This document shows positions 34,955 to 44,169 of a stretch of 64,000 nt of DNA, piece after piece (the stretch's first letter is position 1; each line of letters begins with the position of its first letter). The position numbers and the translations under genes were made by a program. The DNA is from Chloroflexota bacterium (lineage in GTDB: Bacteria; Chloroflexota; UBA11872; VXOZ01). Where the stretch lies: positions 55,539 to 119,538 of the forward strand of contig JAPPLM010000032.1 of the NCBI GenBank assembly GCA_028874195.1, given 5' to 3'. A model generated the notes under the pieces. That model did no database searches and had not been told where the DNA came from. It saw only the letters and a list, made by a program, of their open reading frames with translations.

Positions 34955-36064
34955 ATGGCTAGTGTAACTCTTGAATCCGTCACAAAGCGCTTCGGCGAAG
35001 TTGTCGCGGTCAGCAATATGAACCTGGAGGTGAAAGACAAGGAATTTCTCGTCCTCGTCGGACCTTCCGGCTGCGGCAAGTCGACCACGTTGCGCATGAT
35101 TGCCGGTCTCGAGGAGATCACGGAAGGAAGTCTCTTCATTGGCGACCGCCTGGTAAATGACGTCCCGCCAAAGGACCGCGACATCGCCATGGTGTTCCAG
35201 TCCTACGCGCTTTATCCGCACATGTCAGTGTATGACAACCTGGCGTTTGGATTGCGCCTGCGCCGCACACCCAAGAAAGAAATCGACCGCCGTGTGCGTG
35301 AGAGCGCCGAAATGCTCGGCATTGGCGAACTCCTCAACCGCAAGCCCCGGCAGCTCTCCGGCGGCCAGCGGCAGCGTGTGGCGCTCGGACGCGCCATCGT
35401 GCGCGACCCCGCCGTCTTCTTGATGGACGAGCCGCTCTCGAACCTGGACGCCAAGCTGCGCGTTACGACGCGCGCGGAGCTCATCAAGCTCCACCGCCGC
35501 TTGGAGACCACAACGATCTACGTCACTCACGACCAGGTGGAAGCCATGACGATGGGTCATCGCATTGCGGTGATGCGTGACGGCGTGCTGCAGCAGTTGG
35601 ACACCCCGCAGAACATCTACGACCATCCGTCCAACATGTTCGTTGCCGGTTTTATCGGCAGCCCGGCCATGAACTTCCAGGAAGCCACGCTCTCGGGCGA
35701 CGCTGACGAAATGTGGGTGGAGACCGGCGGCTTCAAGTTGCGCTGGCCACCCGACAAGGCAGCCGCGCTGGCAAAGGCCGATACGGACAGGATTTACTTC
35801 GGTTGGCGGCCTGAAGACTTGTTCGACCCGCGATTCCGTCCCGCCGCGCTAGACGTCACTGAAGGCAACTCGATGACGGCCCGCGTTGACGTGGTGGAGA
35901 CCCTCGGATCTGAAATGTACGTATACTGCCTCGCGGGCGATATCGACTTCGTTGCCCGGCTCGACCCGCGCGCTGAAGCGGTGGTCGGTCGTGACATCGA
36001 AATGGTGGTCGACGTGGATAAAACCCACGCGTTCGATATGCGGACGCAAGAGTCGATTTTCTAA
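34955..36064 (+). CDS. Sugar ABC transporter ATPase (UgpC/MsmK/MalK type)
   Basis: About 369 residues from ATG 34955. Walker A is GPSGCGKS at residues 36-43. The Q-loop QSYALYPHMSV, signature LSGGQRQRVALGRAIV and Walker B VFLMDEPLSNLDAKLR follow. A C-terminal TOBE/MalK-type regulatory domain of about 120 residues is present (YFGWRPEDL, EGNSMTARVDVVETLGSEMYVY). No binding-protein or permease gene is nearby, so it may serve several dispersed carbohydrate importers, as MsmK does. The TTG at 34946 is rejected because it leaves too little room after AGAAGGAG. Confidence 0.93.
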   Translation: MASVTLESVTKRFGEVVAVSNMNLEVKDKEFLVLVGPSGCGKSTTLRMIAGLEEITEGSLFIGDRLVNDVPPKDRDIAMVFQSYALYPHMSVYDNLAFGLRLRRTPKKEIDRRVRESAEMLGIGELLNRKPRQLSGGQRQRVALGRAIVRDPAVFLMDEPLSNLDAKLRVTTRAELIKLHRRLETTTIYVTHDQVEAMTMGHRIAVMRDGVLQQLDTPQNIYDHPSNMFVAGFIGSPAMNFQEATLSGDADEMWVETGGFKLRWPPDKAAALAKADTDRIYFGWRPEDLFDPRFRPAALDVTEGNSMTARVDVVETLGSEMYVYCLAGDIDFVARLDPRAEAVVGRDIEMVVDVDKTHAFDMRTQESIF

Positions 36065-36130
36065 GGACAACCGATCACCCTACTCCACTCACAGGCCCAT
36101 TAAGGGCATGTGTGGATACGGAAAACCAAA

Positions 36131-36166
36131 GAGAGAGGAGGCAGCGCATGTGCTGTCTCCTCTCTT
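36131..36166 (+). terminator. Terminator after the ABC ATPase gene
   Basis: A 15-bp stem with two G-T wobbles (36131-36145 with 36152-36166) and a six-base loop lies about 65 bases after the stop, between convergent genes. No T-rich tail follows, so efficiency is uncertain. The rest of 36065-36368 shows no gene. Confidence 0.7.
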
Positions 36167-36368
36167 AGCGTCAAGGGCTCTTGCACAGTCATTGGACCGA
36201 CTCCTGCCGTGACCACTTGCAAATGCGCAAGAGAGCATTCCAACGTAAGCGCTACAAGCAGGATGACGGGGTAAGTCCCGCTGGGAGATTGGGGGCTGGA
36301 AAGCGTACGATCGTTCCGATTTGACAGTCGTAGCCGTACCCTGTGCTGAGCCCTGAGCCCAGCGGCAG

Positions 36369-36938
36369 CTAGACCGGCAGTTCCCAGAGCGCGTACCACT
36401 TGGATTGGTCGGCTTCCAGCGGCAGTTCGCGATCGGCCACGGCCTGCATCCGCAACTCAAGCGCATTGTCGCGCGTTCGTGAGCCGGTGGGAGCGAAGGG
36501 GTAGAATGATCCGCGTTTGTAATTGTAGATCCAATACATGCCCACTCCCGACATGTCTGCGAAGTGGAAGGCCGCCGCAAGCAGTTGATCCCGGTAGCCG
36601 TGTTCGGAGAGCGTTAGGCTGACCATATGGATCGTGGTGACCAGGTCTTCGAAGTCAGGGTCCTGGAGAACCACCCAGTGGAAGCCGAACGAGTCCTCCT
36701 CGATCAAGGTGTCCGTACCCGTCTGCTTACCGCTCACTGCAAGCAGATCGGCGAGTTCGCGCTGGAGGTTCGCGAACTGGCTTGACGAGAGCGACCGGAA
36801 GCAAATGCCGGCGCTCCCTTTGCTCTCCAACCCATTGCTGGCGGCAAAGGCGAACGCAGCCGTGGATATGCTCATCAGGCTTTCCAGATGGGAGCGAACC
36901 GGGCGGCTGCGACCCAGCAGCGCGTCCAGGAACTTCAC
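36369..36938 (-). CDS. PspA-associated protein PspAB-like
   Basis: A 189-residue soluble protein starting MKFLDALLGRSRPVRSHLES. The N-terminal GRS/P signature, the LISTAAFAFAA-like segment, the DSFGFHWVVLQDPDFEDLVTTIHMVSLTL block and the YWIYNYKRGSFYPFAPTG segment resemble the PspAB family that accompanies HtpX and phage-shock proteins in archaea, actinobacteria and Chloroflexota. That identification is from memory of the family and the neighbour. The GTG start overlaps the TAG of htpX by one base, so the two are translationally coupled. A PspA gene is not in the window. Confidence 0.6.
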   Translation of the reverse strand: MKFLDALLGRSRPVRSHLESLMSISTAAFAFAASNGLESKGSAGICFRSLSSSQFANLQRELADLLAVSGKQTGTDTLIEEDSFGFHWVVLQDPDFEDLVTTIHMVSLTLSEHGYRDQLLAAAFHFADMSGVGMYWIYNYKRGSFYPFAPTGSRTRDNALELRMQAVADRELPLEADQSKWYALWELPV

Positions 36939-37840
36939 TACGCTCGCTCCATCTGCTGCTCGAGGTCGGCAAGACGCTTGAGCCGATTCTCCAGCGAGGG
37001 GTGGGTCGAAATGAGCTCCATCAGAGAACTCTTGCTCACGGCAGGCATGATGAAGAACGCGTTTGCGCCTTCAACCTGACGCAAGTCATCCTTCGGTATG
37101 CGTTGCATGCGACCGCTGATCTTCAGTAGGGCGGACGATAGGTGAGAGGGTGAGCCGGTAAGCGTGGCGGACCCTCGGTCGGCGGCATACTCGCGATATC
37201 TGGAAAGCGCACGGATCAAGAGGAAGCTGATTATCCAAACAAGGAGGGCCACGAAGTACACCAGGATTATGGCGTTGCCCGAACTGTCTCGACCCCTGCC
37301 GCCAAAGCCGCCAAACAGGCCCATGTACATCCCAAAGCGCATGATCATGAACGCGAGCGTGGAAAAGAAACTCGCCAGCGTTATGACCATCACGTCGCGG
37401 TTCTTCACGTGGCTCAGTTCGTGGGCGAGTACCGCCTCCAACTCATCGCGGTTCAACTGGTGAATTAGTCCCGTAGTTACCGCCACAACGGCATGCTTCG
37501 GGTCTCTGCCCGTAGCAAACGCGTTCGCCATGGAATGCTCTACCATGGCAACCTTTGGCTTCGGCATGTCCGCCATTGCGGCGAGGCGTTCCACCATGGC
37601 GTGAAGATCGGGCGCTTGTTCCGGCGTAACCTCTTTGGCCCCCATCGACCACAGAATCATCTTGTCGCTGAAGAAGTACTGCGCGGCCATCAGGGCGCCC
37701 GCAAACACCAGCATTGTCATGGCGCCCGCTCCCAGCGACCAAAGAGCGGCCAGGAAGAAGACGTAGACGGCGCCAAGGAGGAAGATCGTGATGAACATGC
37801 GTATCTGCAGCCCACCGTCGCCGATCCATTTGCGCTGCAT
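36938..37840 (-). CDS. htpX: Zinc metalloprotease HtpX
   Basis: About 300 residues from ATG 37840 (AAGGAG seven bases upstream; the ATG at 37846 abuts that site). Two N-terminal membrane helices span roughly residues 13-55. The zinc motif is HELSH (His140, Glu141, His144), with two more C-terminal membrane segments and the third ligand expected in YREYAADRGSA. HtpX degrades misfolded membrane proteins alongside FtsH. Pairing with a PspAB-like gene points to an envelope-stress unit. Confidence 0.94.
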   Translation of the reverse strand: MQRKWIGDGGLQIRMFITIFLLGAVYVFFLAALWSLGAGAMTMLVFAGALMAAQYFFSDKMILWSMGAKEVTPEQAPDLHAMVERLAAMADMPKPKVAMVEHSMANAFATGRDPKHAVVAVTTGLIHQLNRDELEAVLAHELSHVKNRDVMVITLASFFSTLAFMIMRFGMYMGLFGGFGGRGRDSSGNAIILVYFVALLVWIISFLLIRALSRYREYAADRGSATLTGSPSHLSSALLKISGRMQRIPKDDLRQVEGANAFFIMPAVSKSSLMELISTHPSLENRLKRLADLEQQMERA

Positions 37841-37960
37841 TTGCATTCTCCTTGCGTATCTTAGAGATTGGTAGTTTCTAGTTGAGCTTTTCTAAAGATT
37901 GCGGCCAGTGTTGCCACCAATCAGATGAGACATTCCTTTAGGGCTAAAGCAGTTGCCCTA

Positions 37961-38098
37961 TGGTCAATTATACTGTAGGTTCTTGGCTTTGACCACAGCG
38001 AAGAGCGTATAGGGACTCCTATAGTCTGGCCTGGGCCGCCCGCATGCACGTTCGCCGGGGATTTGCTACAGTAGAGGTGTCGAGACTGGCTTTGACCA
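37961..38098. promoter_or_regulatory. Recurrent TTGACCA-type motif between htpX and yggS
   Basis: The 12-mer TGGCTTTGACCA occurs twice (37984-37995 and 38087-38098), and an inverted TGGTCAA lies at 37961-37967. The inverted pair flanks a minus-strand TATAAT (complement of 37967-37972) that could serve htpX. The recurrence suggests a regulator binding site, but no factor is known. Confidence 0.4.
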
Positions 38099-38134
38099 GA
38101 GTTTTCTCCGGCGAATTGAAAGACGCTTGCGAGT

Positions 38135-38863
38135 ATGAGCATCGCAGACAACATAGCACAGGTACAGTCGCGCATTGCCGAGGCCGCAGCGAGAGCGGGA
38201 AGGGACCCTGCTGAAGTAACGCTGGTTGCCGTGACGAAGACTTTTAGCACAGAGACCGTAGAGCTGGCCGCGGCTGCCGGACTCAGGGTGTTTGGTGAAA
38301 ACCGCATGCAGGAAGCAGCCGGGAAGATCCCTTTATTGCCTGATTCCTTCAAATGGCACATGATTGGGCACGTGCAAACCAATAAAGCAAAGCACGTTGT
38401 GGGGCTCTTCGATTGCGTTCAATCAGTTGACAGTGTGCGGCTCGCGGAAGCCCTTGACCGGCACGCGGCAGACCAAGGCCGCCAGTTGTCGGTCTTGCTC
38501 CAAGTGCACTTAACGGGAAAGGCAAGCCAGTCCGGCTTCCAACCTACCGAGTTGCCCGCGATAGCGCGCAGTGTGGGTGCGCTCACCCATATTCGAATTG
38601 ACGGACTGATGGCAATTGCTTCGTTTACCGATGATGAGAAGACATTGCGAGCCGAATTCCGCACGGTGAGAGAGTTGCGCGATAGGCTTCAGTCAGTTCT
38701 GCCTGATCATCCGTGCCGAGAACTCTCCATGGGCATGACGAACGATTACCCTATCGCGATCGAAGAAGGCGCTACCATAATTCGGGTAGGCCGAGCGCTT
38801 TTTGGTGAGCGTCCGCTGCCTGAGCACAGAAGAGAGACCGTAGGAGCACTGCAAAGCACATAA
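38135..38863 (+). CDS. yggS: YggS-family pyridoxal phosphate homeostasis protein
   Basis: A 242-residue PLP-binding TIM-barrel protein. Lys35 (LVAVTK) is the PLP lysine. LRVFGENRMQEA, WHMIGHVQTNKAK, HIRIDGLMAIASFTDD and ELSMGMTNDYPIAIEEGATIIRVGRALFG follow. It buffers PLP rather than catalysing a reaction. It heads the common yggS-yggT-DUF167 group, here joined to hisS with gaps of 3-17 bases. Confidence 0.94.
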   Translation: MSIADNIAQVQSRIAEAAARAGRDPAEVTLVAVTKTFSTETVELAAAAGLRVFGENRMQEAAGKIPLLPDSFKWHMIGHVQTNKAKHVVGLFDCVQSVDSVRLAEALDRHAADQGRQLSVLLQVHLTGKASQSGFQPTELPAIARSVGALTHIRIDGLMAIASFTDDEKTLRAEFRTVRELRDRLQSVLPDHPCRELSMGMTNDYPIAIEEGATIIRVGRALFGERPLPEHRRETVGALQST

Positions 38864-38880
38864 TCGGAACAGTAGCACGC

Positions 38881-39141
38881 ATGAACGCTATACTCTGCAC
38901 CTTTATTGAGTTCCTCACCTTAGCGCTGATCTTTGCTATCATCGCGCGCGCTTTAGCCTCGTGGTTCGTTCAGGACCCGGGCAATCCCATCGTGGCCATG
39001 CTGCACGACATTACGGAGCCGATTGTCGGCCCCATTCGACGCTTCATGCCAACTACCGGCATGATCGACTTCTCGCCGCTGGTTGCCCTCCTTCTGCTCC
39101 AGATACTGCGGACACTCCTCCTTCAGTTGATTTGCGGTTGA
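38881..39141 (+). CDS. yggT: YggT-family membrane protein
   Basis: An 86-residue protein with two hydrophobic helices (LTLALIFAIIARALASW and LVALLLLQILRTLLLQLI) around the polar loop DPGNPIVAMLHDITEPIVGPIRRFMP, diagnostic of YggT/YlmG. Homologues take part in cell division or membrane organisation, with the exact role unsettled. The context, after yggS and before DUF167, is the family norm. Confidence 0.93.
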   Translation: MNAILCTFIEFLTLALIFAIIARALASWFVQDPGNPIVAMLHDITEPIVGPIRRFMPTTGMIDFSPLVALLLLQILRTLLLQLICG

Positions 39142-39144
39142 CGA

Positions 39145-39459
39145 ATGTCGGAGCCGGCCTTTGACATTAGAGACTTCGCCGATGGCTGCGAGCTAACCAT
39201 CCTTGCAAGACCGCGAGCCAGACGCACGGAGTTTGCCGGCACACACGCTGGCGTACCGTGTATCCGACTGCAGGCGCTGCCGGTAGACGGCAAAGCAAAT
39301 GACGAGTTGCTGAGATTCCTCGCTGACGCGCTTGGCGTGCCCAGGTCTGCGGTGATGTTGAAGCGGGGCGCGACATCCCGGCGCAAGACTCTCTTGGTGA
39401 AGGGTCTCACGGCTGCCGGAGTAGCGCGTCGCCTTAACGCCTTAGATATAGGAGAGTAA
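39145..39459 (+). CDS. yggU: DUF167 (YggU) family protein
   Basis: A 104-residue cytosolic protein of the YggU/UPF0235 family. Characteristic stretches are CELTILARPRARRTEFAG, IRLQALPVDGKANDELLRFLADALGVP and VMLKRGATSRRKTLLVKGL. The biochemical function is unknown. It begins three bases after yggT and is followed three bases later by hisS. Confidence 0.9.
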   Translation: MSEPAFDIRDFADGCELTILARPRARRTEFAGTHAGVPCIRLQALPVDGKANDELLRFLADALGVPRSAVMLKRGATSRRKTLLVKGLTAAGVARRLNALDIGE

Positions 39460-39462
39460 ACT

Positions 39463-40737
39463 GTGCTGCAAACTCCGCGAGGCACAGCCGACGTTCTTCC
39501 CGACGAGCAAGCGTACTGGAGTTACGTAACCGCTCACTTCAAGAGCATCTGCGAATCCTACGGTTATGGCGAAATCCGCACACCCGTATTCGAGGATACC
39601 CGTCTCTTTCAACGGACTGTGGGCGAAGGCACGGACATCGTTGAGAAGGAGATGTATACCTTTGCGGACCGGGGCGGTGATAGCCTCACACTGCGGCCGG
39701 AAGGCACTGCGCCGGTAGTACGCGCATATTTAGAGCACGGCATGCATCGGCTGTCGCAGCCAGTGAAGCTTAGTTACATCGCCTCGATTTTTCGCTATGA
39801 CCGGCCCCAGGCGGGGCGCTTGCGCCAGCACCATCAGTTCGGCGTGGAGGCGCTTGGCGAAGAGTCTGCCGCCATCGATGCCGAGATAATCGGCCTGCTC
39901 TTGCATCTCTATCGGAGTGTGGGACTTACCGAAGTCTCTTTACAGCTCAACAGTATCGGCGATGCCGCTTGCCGCCCGCAGTACATCGAAGAATTGGCAT
40001 CATACTACCGCTCTCACGTCAAAGCCCTTTGTGATAATTGCCAGACACGCTTGGAACGCAACCCCCTGCGCCTCCTTGACTGCAAAGAAGACTCTTGCCA
40101 GCCCTTCATCGGGGATGCGCCTCACACCATGGAAAACCTTTGCGGCGACTGCGACGCTCACTTTGGCGTGCTGAAGAATTCTCTGAAGGCCATGGGTATC
40201 AGCTACACGCTGAACCACACGCTGGTGCGCGGACTGGATTACTACACGCGCACGGTTTTCGAGGTCTGGCCGCAAACGGTGGGGCGGCAGAGCGCTTTGG
40301 GTGGAGGCGGCCGCTATGATGGTTTGGCAAGACATATCGGCAAACGAGACGTACCCGGCATTGGCTTCGGCACGGGCATCGAGCGCATTATCCTCAACTT
40401 GCAACGACAGGGAGTCGTGCCTAACGAACAGCAGCCCTTTAGTGTCTTTGTCGCAACGCTTGGCGAACGCGCCGCGACATACGGCACTGGCTTAGTGAAT
40501 GACCTACGGCAACGAGGTGTCCGCGCGCTGATAGCGTATCGACCGCGCAGCCTAAAGGCGCAACTCCGGCAGGCCGGTAATCATCACGCTGACTTTGCCG
40601 TGATCATTGGGGATGACGAGCTTGCGGAAGGCCAGGTCTTGCTACGGAATCTGGGGGCTAGCACGCAGGAAAACGTCGCGGAGTCCGACCTGATGCAGAC
40701 GCTAGAGCGGCTGCGAGACGCAGGACGAACTGGCTAA
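39463..40737 (+). CDS. hisS: Histidine--tRNA ligase
   Basis: A 424-residue class II synthetase. Motif 1 surrounds GYGEIRTPVFEDTRLF, motif 2 is ASIFRYDRPQAGRLRQHHQFGVE, and the histidine signatures are LVRGLDYYTRTVFEVW and LGGGGRYDGLA. Motif 3 is GIGFGTGIERI. The C-terminal anticodon domain is complete. GTG 39463 is the start, with TAGGAGAG before it. Nothing resembling a T-box was seen, as expected for an internal operon gene. Confidence 0.97.
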   Translation: MLQTPRGTADVLPDEQAYWSYVTAHFKSICESYGYGEIRTPVFEDTRLFQRTVGEGTDIVEKEMYTFADRGGDSLTLRPEGTAPVVRAYLEHGMHRLSQPVKLSYIASIFRYDRPQAGRLRQHHQFGVEALGEESAAIDAEIIGLLLHLYRSVGLTEVSLQLNSIGDAACRPQYIEELASYYRSHVKALCDNCQTRLERNPLRLLDCKEDSCQPFIGDAPHTMENLCGDCDAHFGVLKNSLKAMGISYTLNHTLVRGLDYYTRTVFEVWPQTVGRQSALGGGGRYDGLARHIGKRDVPGIGFGTGIERIILNLQRQGVVPNEQQPFSVFVATLGERAATYGTGLVNDLRQRGVRALIAYRPRSLKAQLRQAGNHHADFAVIIGDDELAEGQVLLRNLGASTQENVAESDLMQTLERLRDAGRTG

Positions 40738-40764
40738 GGGCGTGCTTGCAAAGCTCATGGAAAT

Positions 40765-40832
40765 CGTTCGTGCTGAGGGCTGCGCGCAGCCCTTGTCGAA
40801 GCATGAACTGCCCTTCGACAGGCTCAGAGCCT
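40765..40832. repeat. Palindromic intergenic repeat (copy 2) with internal perfect palindrome
   Basis: TGTCGAAG (about 40795-40802) and CTTCGACA (40813-40820) form an inverted pair; CTTCGACAGGCTCAG is the inverted match of the copy at 1744-1758. Next to it, AGGGCTGCGCGCAGCCCT (40776-40793) is a perfect 18-bp palindrome. It lies between convergent hisS and the aldo/keto reductase and could serve both as a terminator. Confidence 0.75.
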
Positions 40833-40952
40833 GCCCCGTACTCGATACAGCGTATCGACATGATACGGGGGCGAACGTTTGCGAGTACAAGCGACGCCTG
40901 TGGAAGCACCCTCTTGGGCATCCCTACGAGCACTTCTTGCTGGCACAGATGA

Positions 40953-41720
40953 CTAGACCGGCACGCCTACGAGCGATTCCATCAATTCGACGTTTTCGTC
41001 TACCTCGGCCTTATTCTCCATGCCCAGTACAATGGCAGGGACGCTGGAGAGATTGAGTACGAACTCTAGCGCGCGTCGGCGATCTTCGAGCAGCTTGCCC
41101 GCGCCGTATACTTTCATTCCATAGATGCCCTTGCCGCGCGCGGCCATCTCGTCCATTACAGGGATAACCTCTTCCGGTGAAGCATCCATCAAGACCCCGG
41201 CGTAGTTGATACGCGCCAGCACCACCTCAACCCACGGAGAAACCGCAGCCAGCTTGAAAGCCTCGAAGTCATGGCAAGATACACCCACCGCGCGAATTTT
41301 GCCTTGGTCTTGGCAGGCGGTTAGCGCCTCCATGCAGTCCTGGTACCGCGTTGTCCAGTCGTGCTCGGTAAGGCAATGCAGAAGCACGATGTCGGCATAG
41401 TCGGTGCCGAGCTCACGCAGGAAGCGCTCGACATCATCCTTGATACCGGCCGGAGTGCGCGACGTTGTCTTCGTCGTAATGACGACCTGATCGCGCGGCA
41501 GCATGCGCAATGCCCCGCGCACGTGGGGATGGGAACCATATTGATCGGCGGTGTCCCAGAAACGCACGCCGGAGTCGTAGGCGTAGCAGAGGAGATCAAT
41601 CAGACCCTCAGTGCCGAGTTGCCGTGTCTGATTTGACGACCCGTTCCATCCGACCGTGCCTGTGCCGATGCACAACCGGGAGACTTCAATACCGGAGCTT
41701 CCGAGCATTACCTGCTGCAT
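40953..41720 (-). CDS. Aldo/keto reductase
   Basis: A 255-residue TIM-barrel oxidoreductase. The catalytic tetrad is visible as Asp56 (DTADQYG), Tyr61, Lys84 (TTKT) and His115 (LLHC). The NADPH-binding C-terminal part is shorter than usual (ALEFVLNLSSVPAIVLGMENKAEVDEN). Substrate is not predictable. It stands alone between hisS and chrA, with a 78-base gap to the latter on the same strand. Confidence 0.88.
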   Translation of the reverse strand: MQQVMLGSSGIEVSRLCIGTGTVGWNGSSNQTRQLGTEGLIDLLCYAYDSGVRFWDTADQYGSHPHVRGALRMLPRDQVVITTKTTSRTPAGIKDDVERFLRELGTDYADIVLLHCLTEHDWTTRYQDCMEALTACQDQGKIRAVGVSCHDFEAFKLAAVSPWVEVVLARINYAGVLMDASPEEVIPVMDEMAARGKGIYGMKVYGAGKLLEDRRRALEFVLNLSSVPAIVLGMENKAEVDENVELMESLVGVPV

Positions 41721-41798
41721 GGTTGATAACTCCTTCTTGACTGCTGGCTTGGAACTATTCTACCACTCCGGAGACACGAGCATGCGACAAGCGGTTGC

Positions 41799-43034
41799 CT
41801 ATGGCATCACGTATGGCAGAGCCAATTGCACGACAACGCCGAACACCGCCCCACCTACAATCAGCCAGATCGAATTGATCTTAGTAAACCATAGCAGGGC
41901 AAAGGCGATCCCCGCGGCGGCTACCGTGGGTATGTCAACGAGTGCCGCTTGTCCCAAAAAGATGGCCACGGCGCCCATCAGTCCGATTGCCGCACTTACA
42001 ACACCATCAAGCACGGCGCCAAAGAATTGCGAGTCGCGAAGTTTCGGAATCCAGGGGTTAATGGCAGCGACAAAGAGAAATGACGGCAGGAAGATGCCCA
42101 CGGTTGCCAGTGCGCTTGCCAGCAGGGCGCCCTGCGCGGTGCCAAAGCTCTCGTATCCGGTGAGGTAGCCCACGAACGAGGCGGTGGTAAAGAGCGGTCC
42201 CGGGGTGAGTTGACCCACGGCAACAGCATCGAGTAGCTGGTCTTCACTGAGCCAGCCAAGACCCTCGACGAAGTCGCCGTGCAGGAATGCCAAGAGCACG
42301 TAGCCGCTGCCATAGAGGACCGCACCAATCTTTAGAAAAGTAAAGAAGAGTTGGCCTAGCCCAAACGGCGCGGCGATCGGCGCCAACAGCCCGCCAGCGA
42401 GTCCAAGCAACGGCTTGGACAGCGGTGTAACTGTGCCAAGGGAGGCGAGCGGCAAGGCAACCAGGCTTGCCTTGCCCGGCATACTCGGCAAATGGCCCTT
42501 TGCGGAGACGATCACACCGGCCAAAATCCCGCACCCAAACAGCACCAGGAGTTCGTTCACGCCCAATAGTGCAATCGCTCCTGCTCCCATCCCTAGAGCC
42601 GCGAGAGGAATACTGCGCCACGCAGTGCGCAACAAGCCAAAGAGCGCATGAACGACTATGGCAATGACCACCGGCTTGACCCCATAGAGAATCCACGAAG
42701 CCTGCGGCAGGTGGCCGAATTGCGTATAGCTCCATGCGAGAGCGGTCACCATGAGCGCGGCAGGCAGAATGAACGCGATGCCGCCTCCAATGAGGCCGCG
42801 CCAGCCGGCCCGCACTGCCGAGATGTGAATTGCCATCTCGGTAGAATTCGGCCCCGGAATCAGGTTCGTGGCTGCCCATAAGTCCACGAATTGCTGCTCG
42901 GTGAGCCACTGCTTGCGCTCCACCAGCTCTCGATGCATCAGCGCCACGTGCGCGGCCGGACCGCCAAACGCTATGCAGCCGAGCATGAAGAAGTAGGAAA
43001 CTACCTGGCGCAGATGGCCTTCGTCTTTGCTCAT
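41799..43034 (-). CDS. chrA: Chromate transporter, CHR family
   Basis: A 411-residue two-domain (long-chain) CHR protein with about ten membrane helices. The hallmark FFMLGCIAFGGPAAHVALMHRELV, WLTEQQFVDLWAATNLIPGPNSTEMA and the matching C-terminal repeat FLKIGAVLYGSGYVLLAFLHGDFVEG are clear; GQLTPGPLFTTASFVGY closes the second half. ChrA exports chromate by proton antiport, though many homologues may carry other anions. GAGCAAAG-like sequence precedes the ATG. Confidence 0.93.
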   Translation of the reverse strand: MSKDEGHLRQVVSYFFMLGCIAFGGPAAHVALMHRELVERKQWLTEQQFVDLWAATNLIPGPNSTEMAIHISAVRAGWRGLIGGGIAFILPAALMVTALAWSYTQFGHLPQASWILYGVKPVVIAIVVHALFGLLRTAWRSIPLAALGMGAGAIALLGVNELLVLFGCGILAGVIVSAKGHLPSMPGKASLVALPLASLGTVTPLSKPLLGLAGGLLAPIAAPFGLGQLFFTFLKIGAVLYGSGYVLLAFLHGDFVEGLGWLSEDQLLDAVAVGQLTPGPLFTTASFVGYLTGYESFGTAQGALLASALATVGIFLPSFLFVAAINPWIPKLRDSQFFGAVLDGVVSAAIGLMGAVAIFLGQAALVDIPTVAAAGIAFALLWFTKINSIWLIVGGAVFGVVVQLALPYVMP

Positions 43035-43113
43035 TTGCGAGGATCACCTATTCATCTGACTCGAATTCGCGCTTGCTCAGGACTTGGCTGGCTGAAAGGG
43101 CCATCGCTTCTGA

Positions 43114-43139
43114 GCCCGAGTATACTTGCAGGCTCGGGC
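43114..43139. other. Hairpin between chrA and the nitrilase gene
   Basis: A seven-bp stem GCCCGAG/CTCGGGC with a 12-base loop containing TATACT lies in the 193-base gap between divergent genes. It may be part of a leader or an operator. Nothing else specific is seen in this gap. Confidence 0.3.
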
Positions 43140-43227
43140 CAACCTATCCAATCAAAGGAGAAGGTGACAAGCAGCCTGCTCTCTAGTACTGTAGACTAGT
43201 GCGAGATCGGATTCCAGGGAGGCCCAA

Positions 43228-44163
43228 ATGCCGCGTAATGTGCGGGTGGCGGTGTGCTCTACGCCCCTCCGCGTACCGGATGGTACCGACAGCGACAAAC
43301 ACGCGTACAACTTAGATGTTGCGGAAGAACTGATCACCCGCGCCGCGGACCAGAGCGCCGACATTGCCTGTCTTCCCGAGGTCTTCCACATCAAGGGCGT
43401 CAGCCGTGCCGGCAAAGATGGAGCGTGGTTCGAAGACGTTCCCGGCGGCCCGACTTACGAGCGGATTTCTCAGGTTGCCCGGCGGCTCAGCATCAACGTC
43501 GTGGCTCCTATCTTTGCGCTCGAAGAGGGAGTGCGGCGCAACTTGGCCATGGTTTTCGACCGCACCGGCCGCTACGTCGGCGGCTACCGCAAGGTGCACC
43601 TGACGAAAGTAGAGAGCCAAGAATGGGGTATCGTTCCTGGGGATGATTGGCCCGTTTTCGAACTGGACTTCGGCACAATCGGCATTACGATTTGCTATGA
43701 CGTGAACTTCCCGGAGGGTTTTCGCATTCTCGCCTTGCAGGGAGCCGAAATCATCTACCATCCAACGGTGTACAGCATGTACGGTGAAGTTGGCTGGGAA
43801 GCGGTAATCACGTCGCGGGCGATCGACAACTGCGTGTACGTGTGTCCCGTGAATAACGGCATAGACGGCGAGGCGCCGTGGATGCCCGGCATGTGCTTGA
43901 ATCGGAGCAGCGTAATCGGTCCCGACGGTCTGTTCCTGGCAGATCTGGGACGCTACTGGGGCACGGCACTGGCCGAGATAGACTTAGATCGACCCCGCAT
44001 TGTGCGCAGCATGGGGGATGCGGGCGAAGCGAACTTTCGCAAGAACATGTGGGAGCATCGCCGACCTGAGACCTACGGTAAACTGACGGAACAGGGTTAC
44101 TGGGTAGCGAATGGCTATCCCCACAGAACGGCGGCCGTTGTAGAAGGCAAGCAAGAGGAGTAA
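43228..44163 (+). CDS. Carbon-nitrogen hydrolase (nitrilase superfamily)
   Basis: A 311-residue amidase-type nitrilase. The Glu-Lys-Cys triad is Glu51 (CLPEVFHIKG), Lys122 (YRKVHL) and Cys156 (TICYDVNFPEG). N-terminal SDKHAYNLDVAEELI and the alpha-beta-beta-alpha fold resemble N-carbamyl amino acid amidohydrolases or beta-ureidopropionase. It is followed within seven bases by a class III aminotransferase, suggesting hydrolysis of an amide or ureido group and then transamination of the free amine. Length is typical. Confidence 0.85.
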   Translation: MPRNVRVAVCSTPLRVPDGTDSDKHAYNLDVAEELITRAADQSADIACLPEVFHIKGVSRAGKDGAWFEDVPGGPTYERISQVARRLSINVVAPIFALEEGVRRNLAMVFDRTGRYVGGYRKVHLTKVESQEWGIVPGDDWPVFELDFGTIGITICYDVNFPEGFRILALQGAEIIYHPTVYSMYGEVGWEAVITSRAIDNCVYVCPVNNGIDGEAPWMPGMCLNRSSVIGPDGLFLADLGRYWGTALAEIDLDRPRIVRSMGDAGEANFRKNMWEHRRPETYGKLTEQGYWVANGYPHRTAAVVEGKQEE

Positions 44164-44169
44164 CCGGTG

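Noticed and set aside
36106..36116. A one-mismatch DnaA box (TGTGGATAC) near 36110
   Set aside because: Single, imperfect and not in a promoter; expected by chance in 64 kb.
40741..41056. A 104-codon frame across the repeat between hisS and the aldo/keto reductase
   Set aside because: Mostly repeat sequence and antisense to the reductase; no ribosome site.
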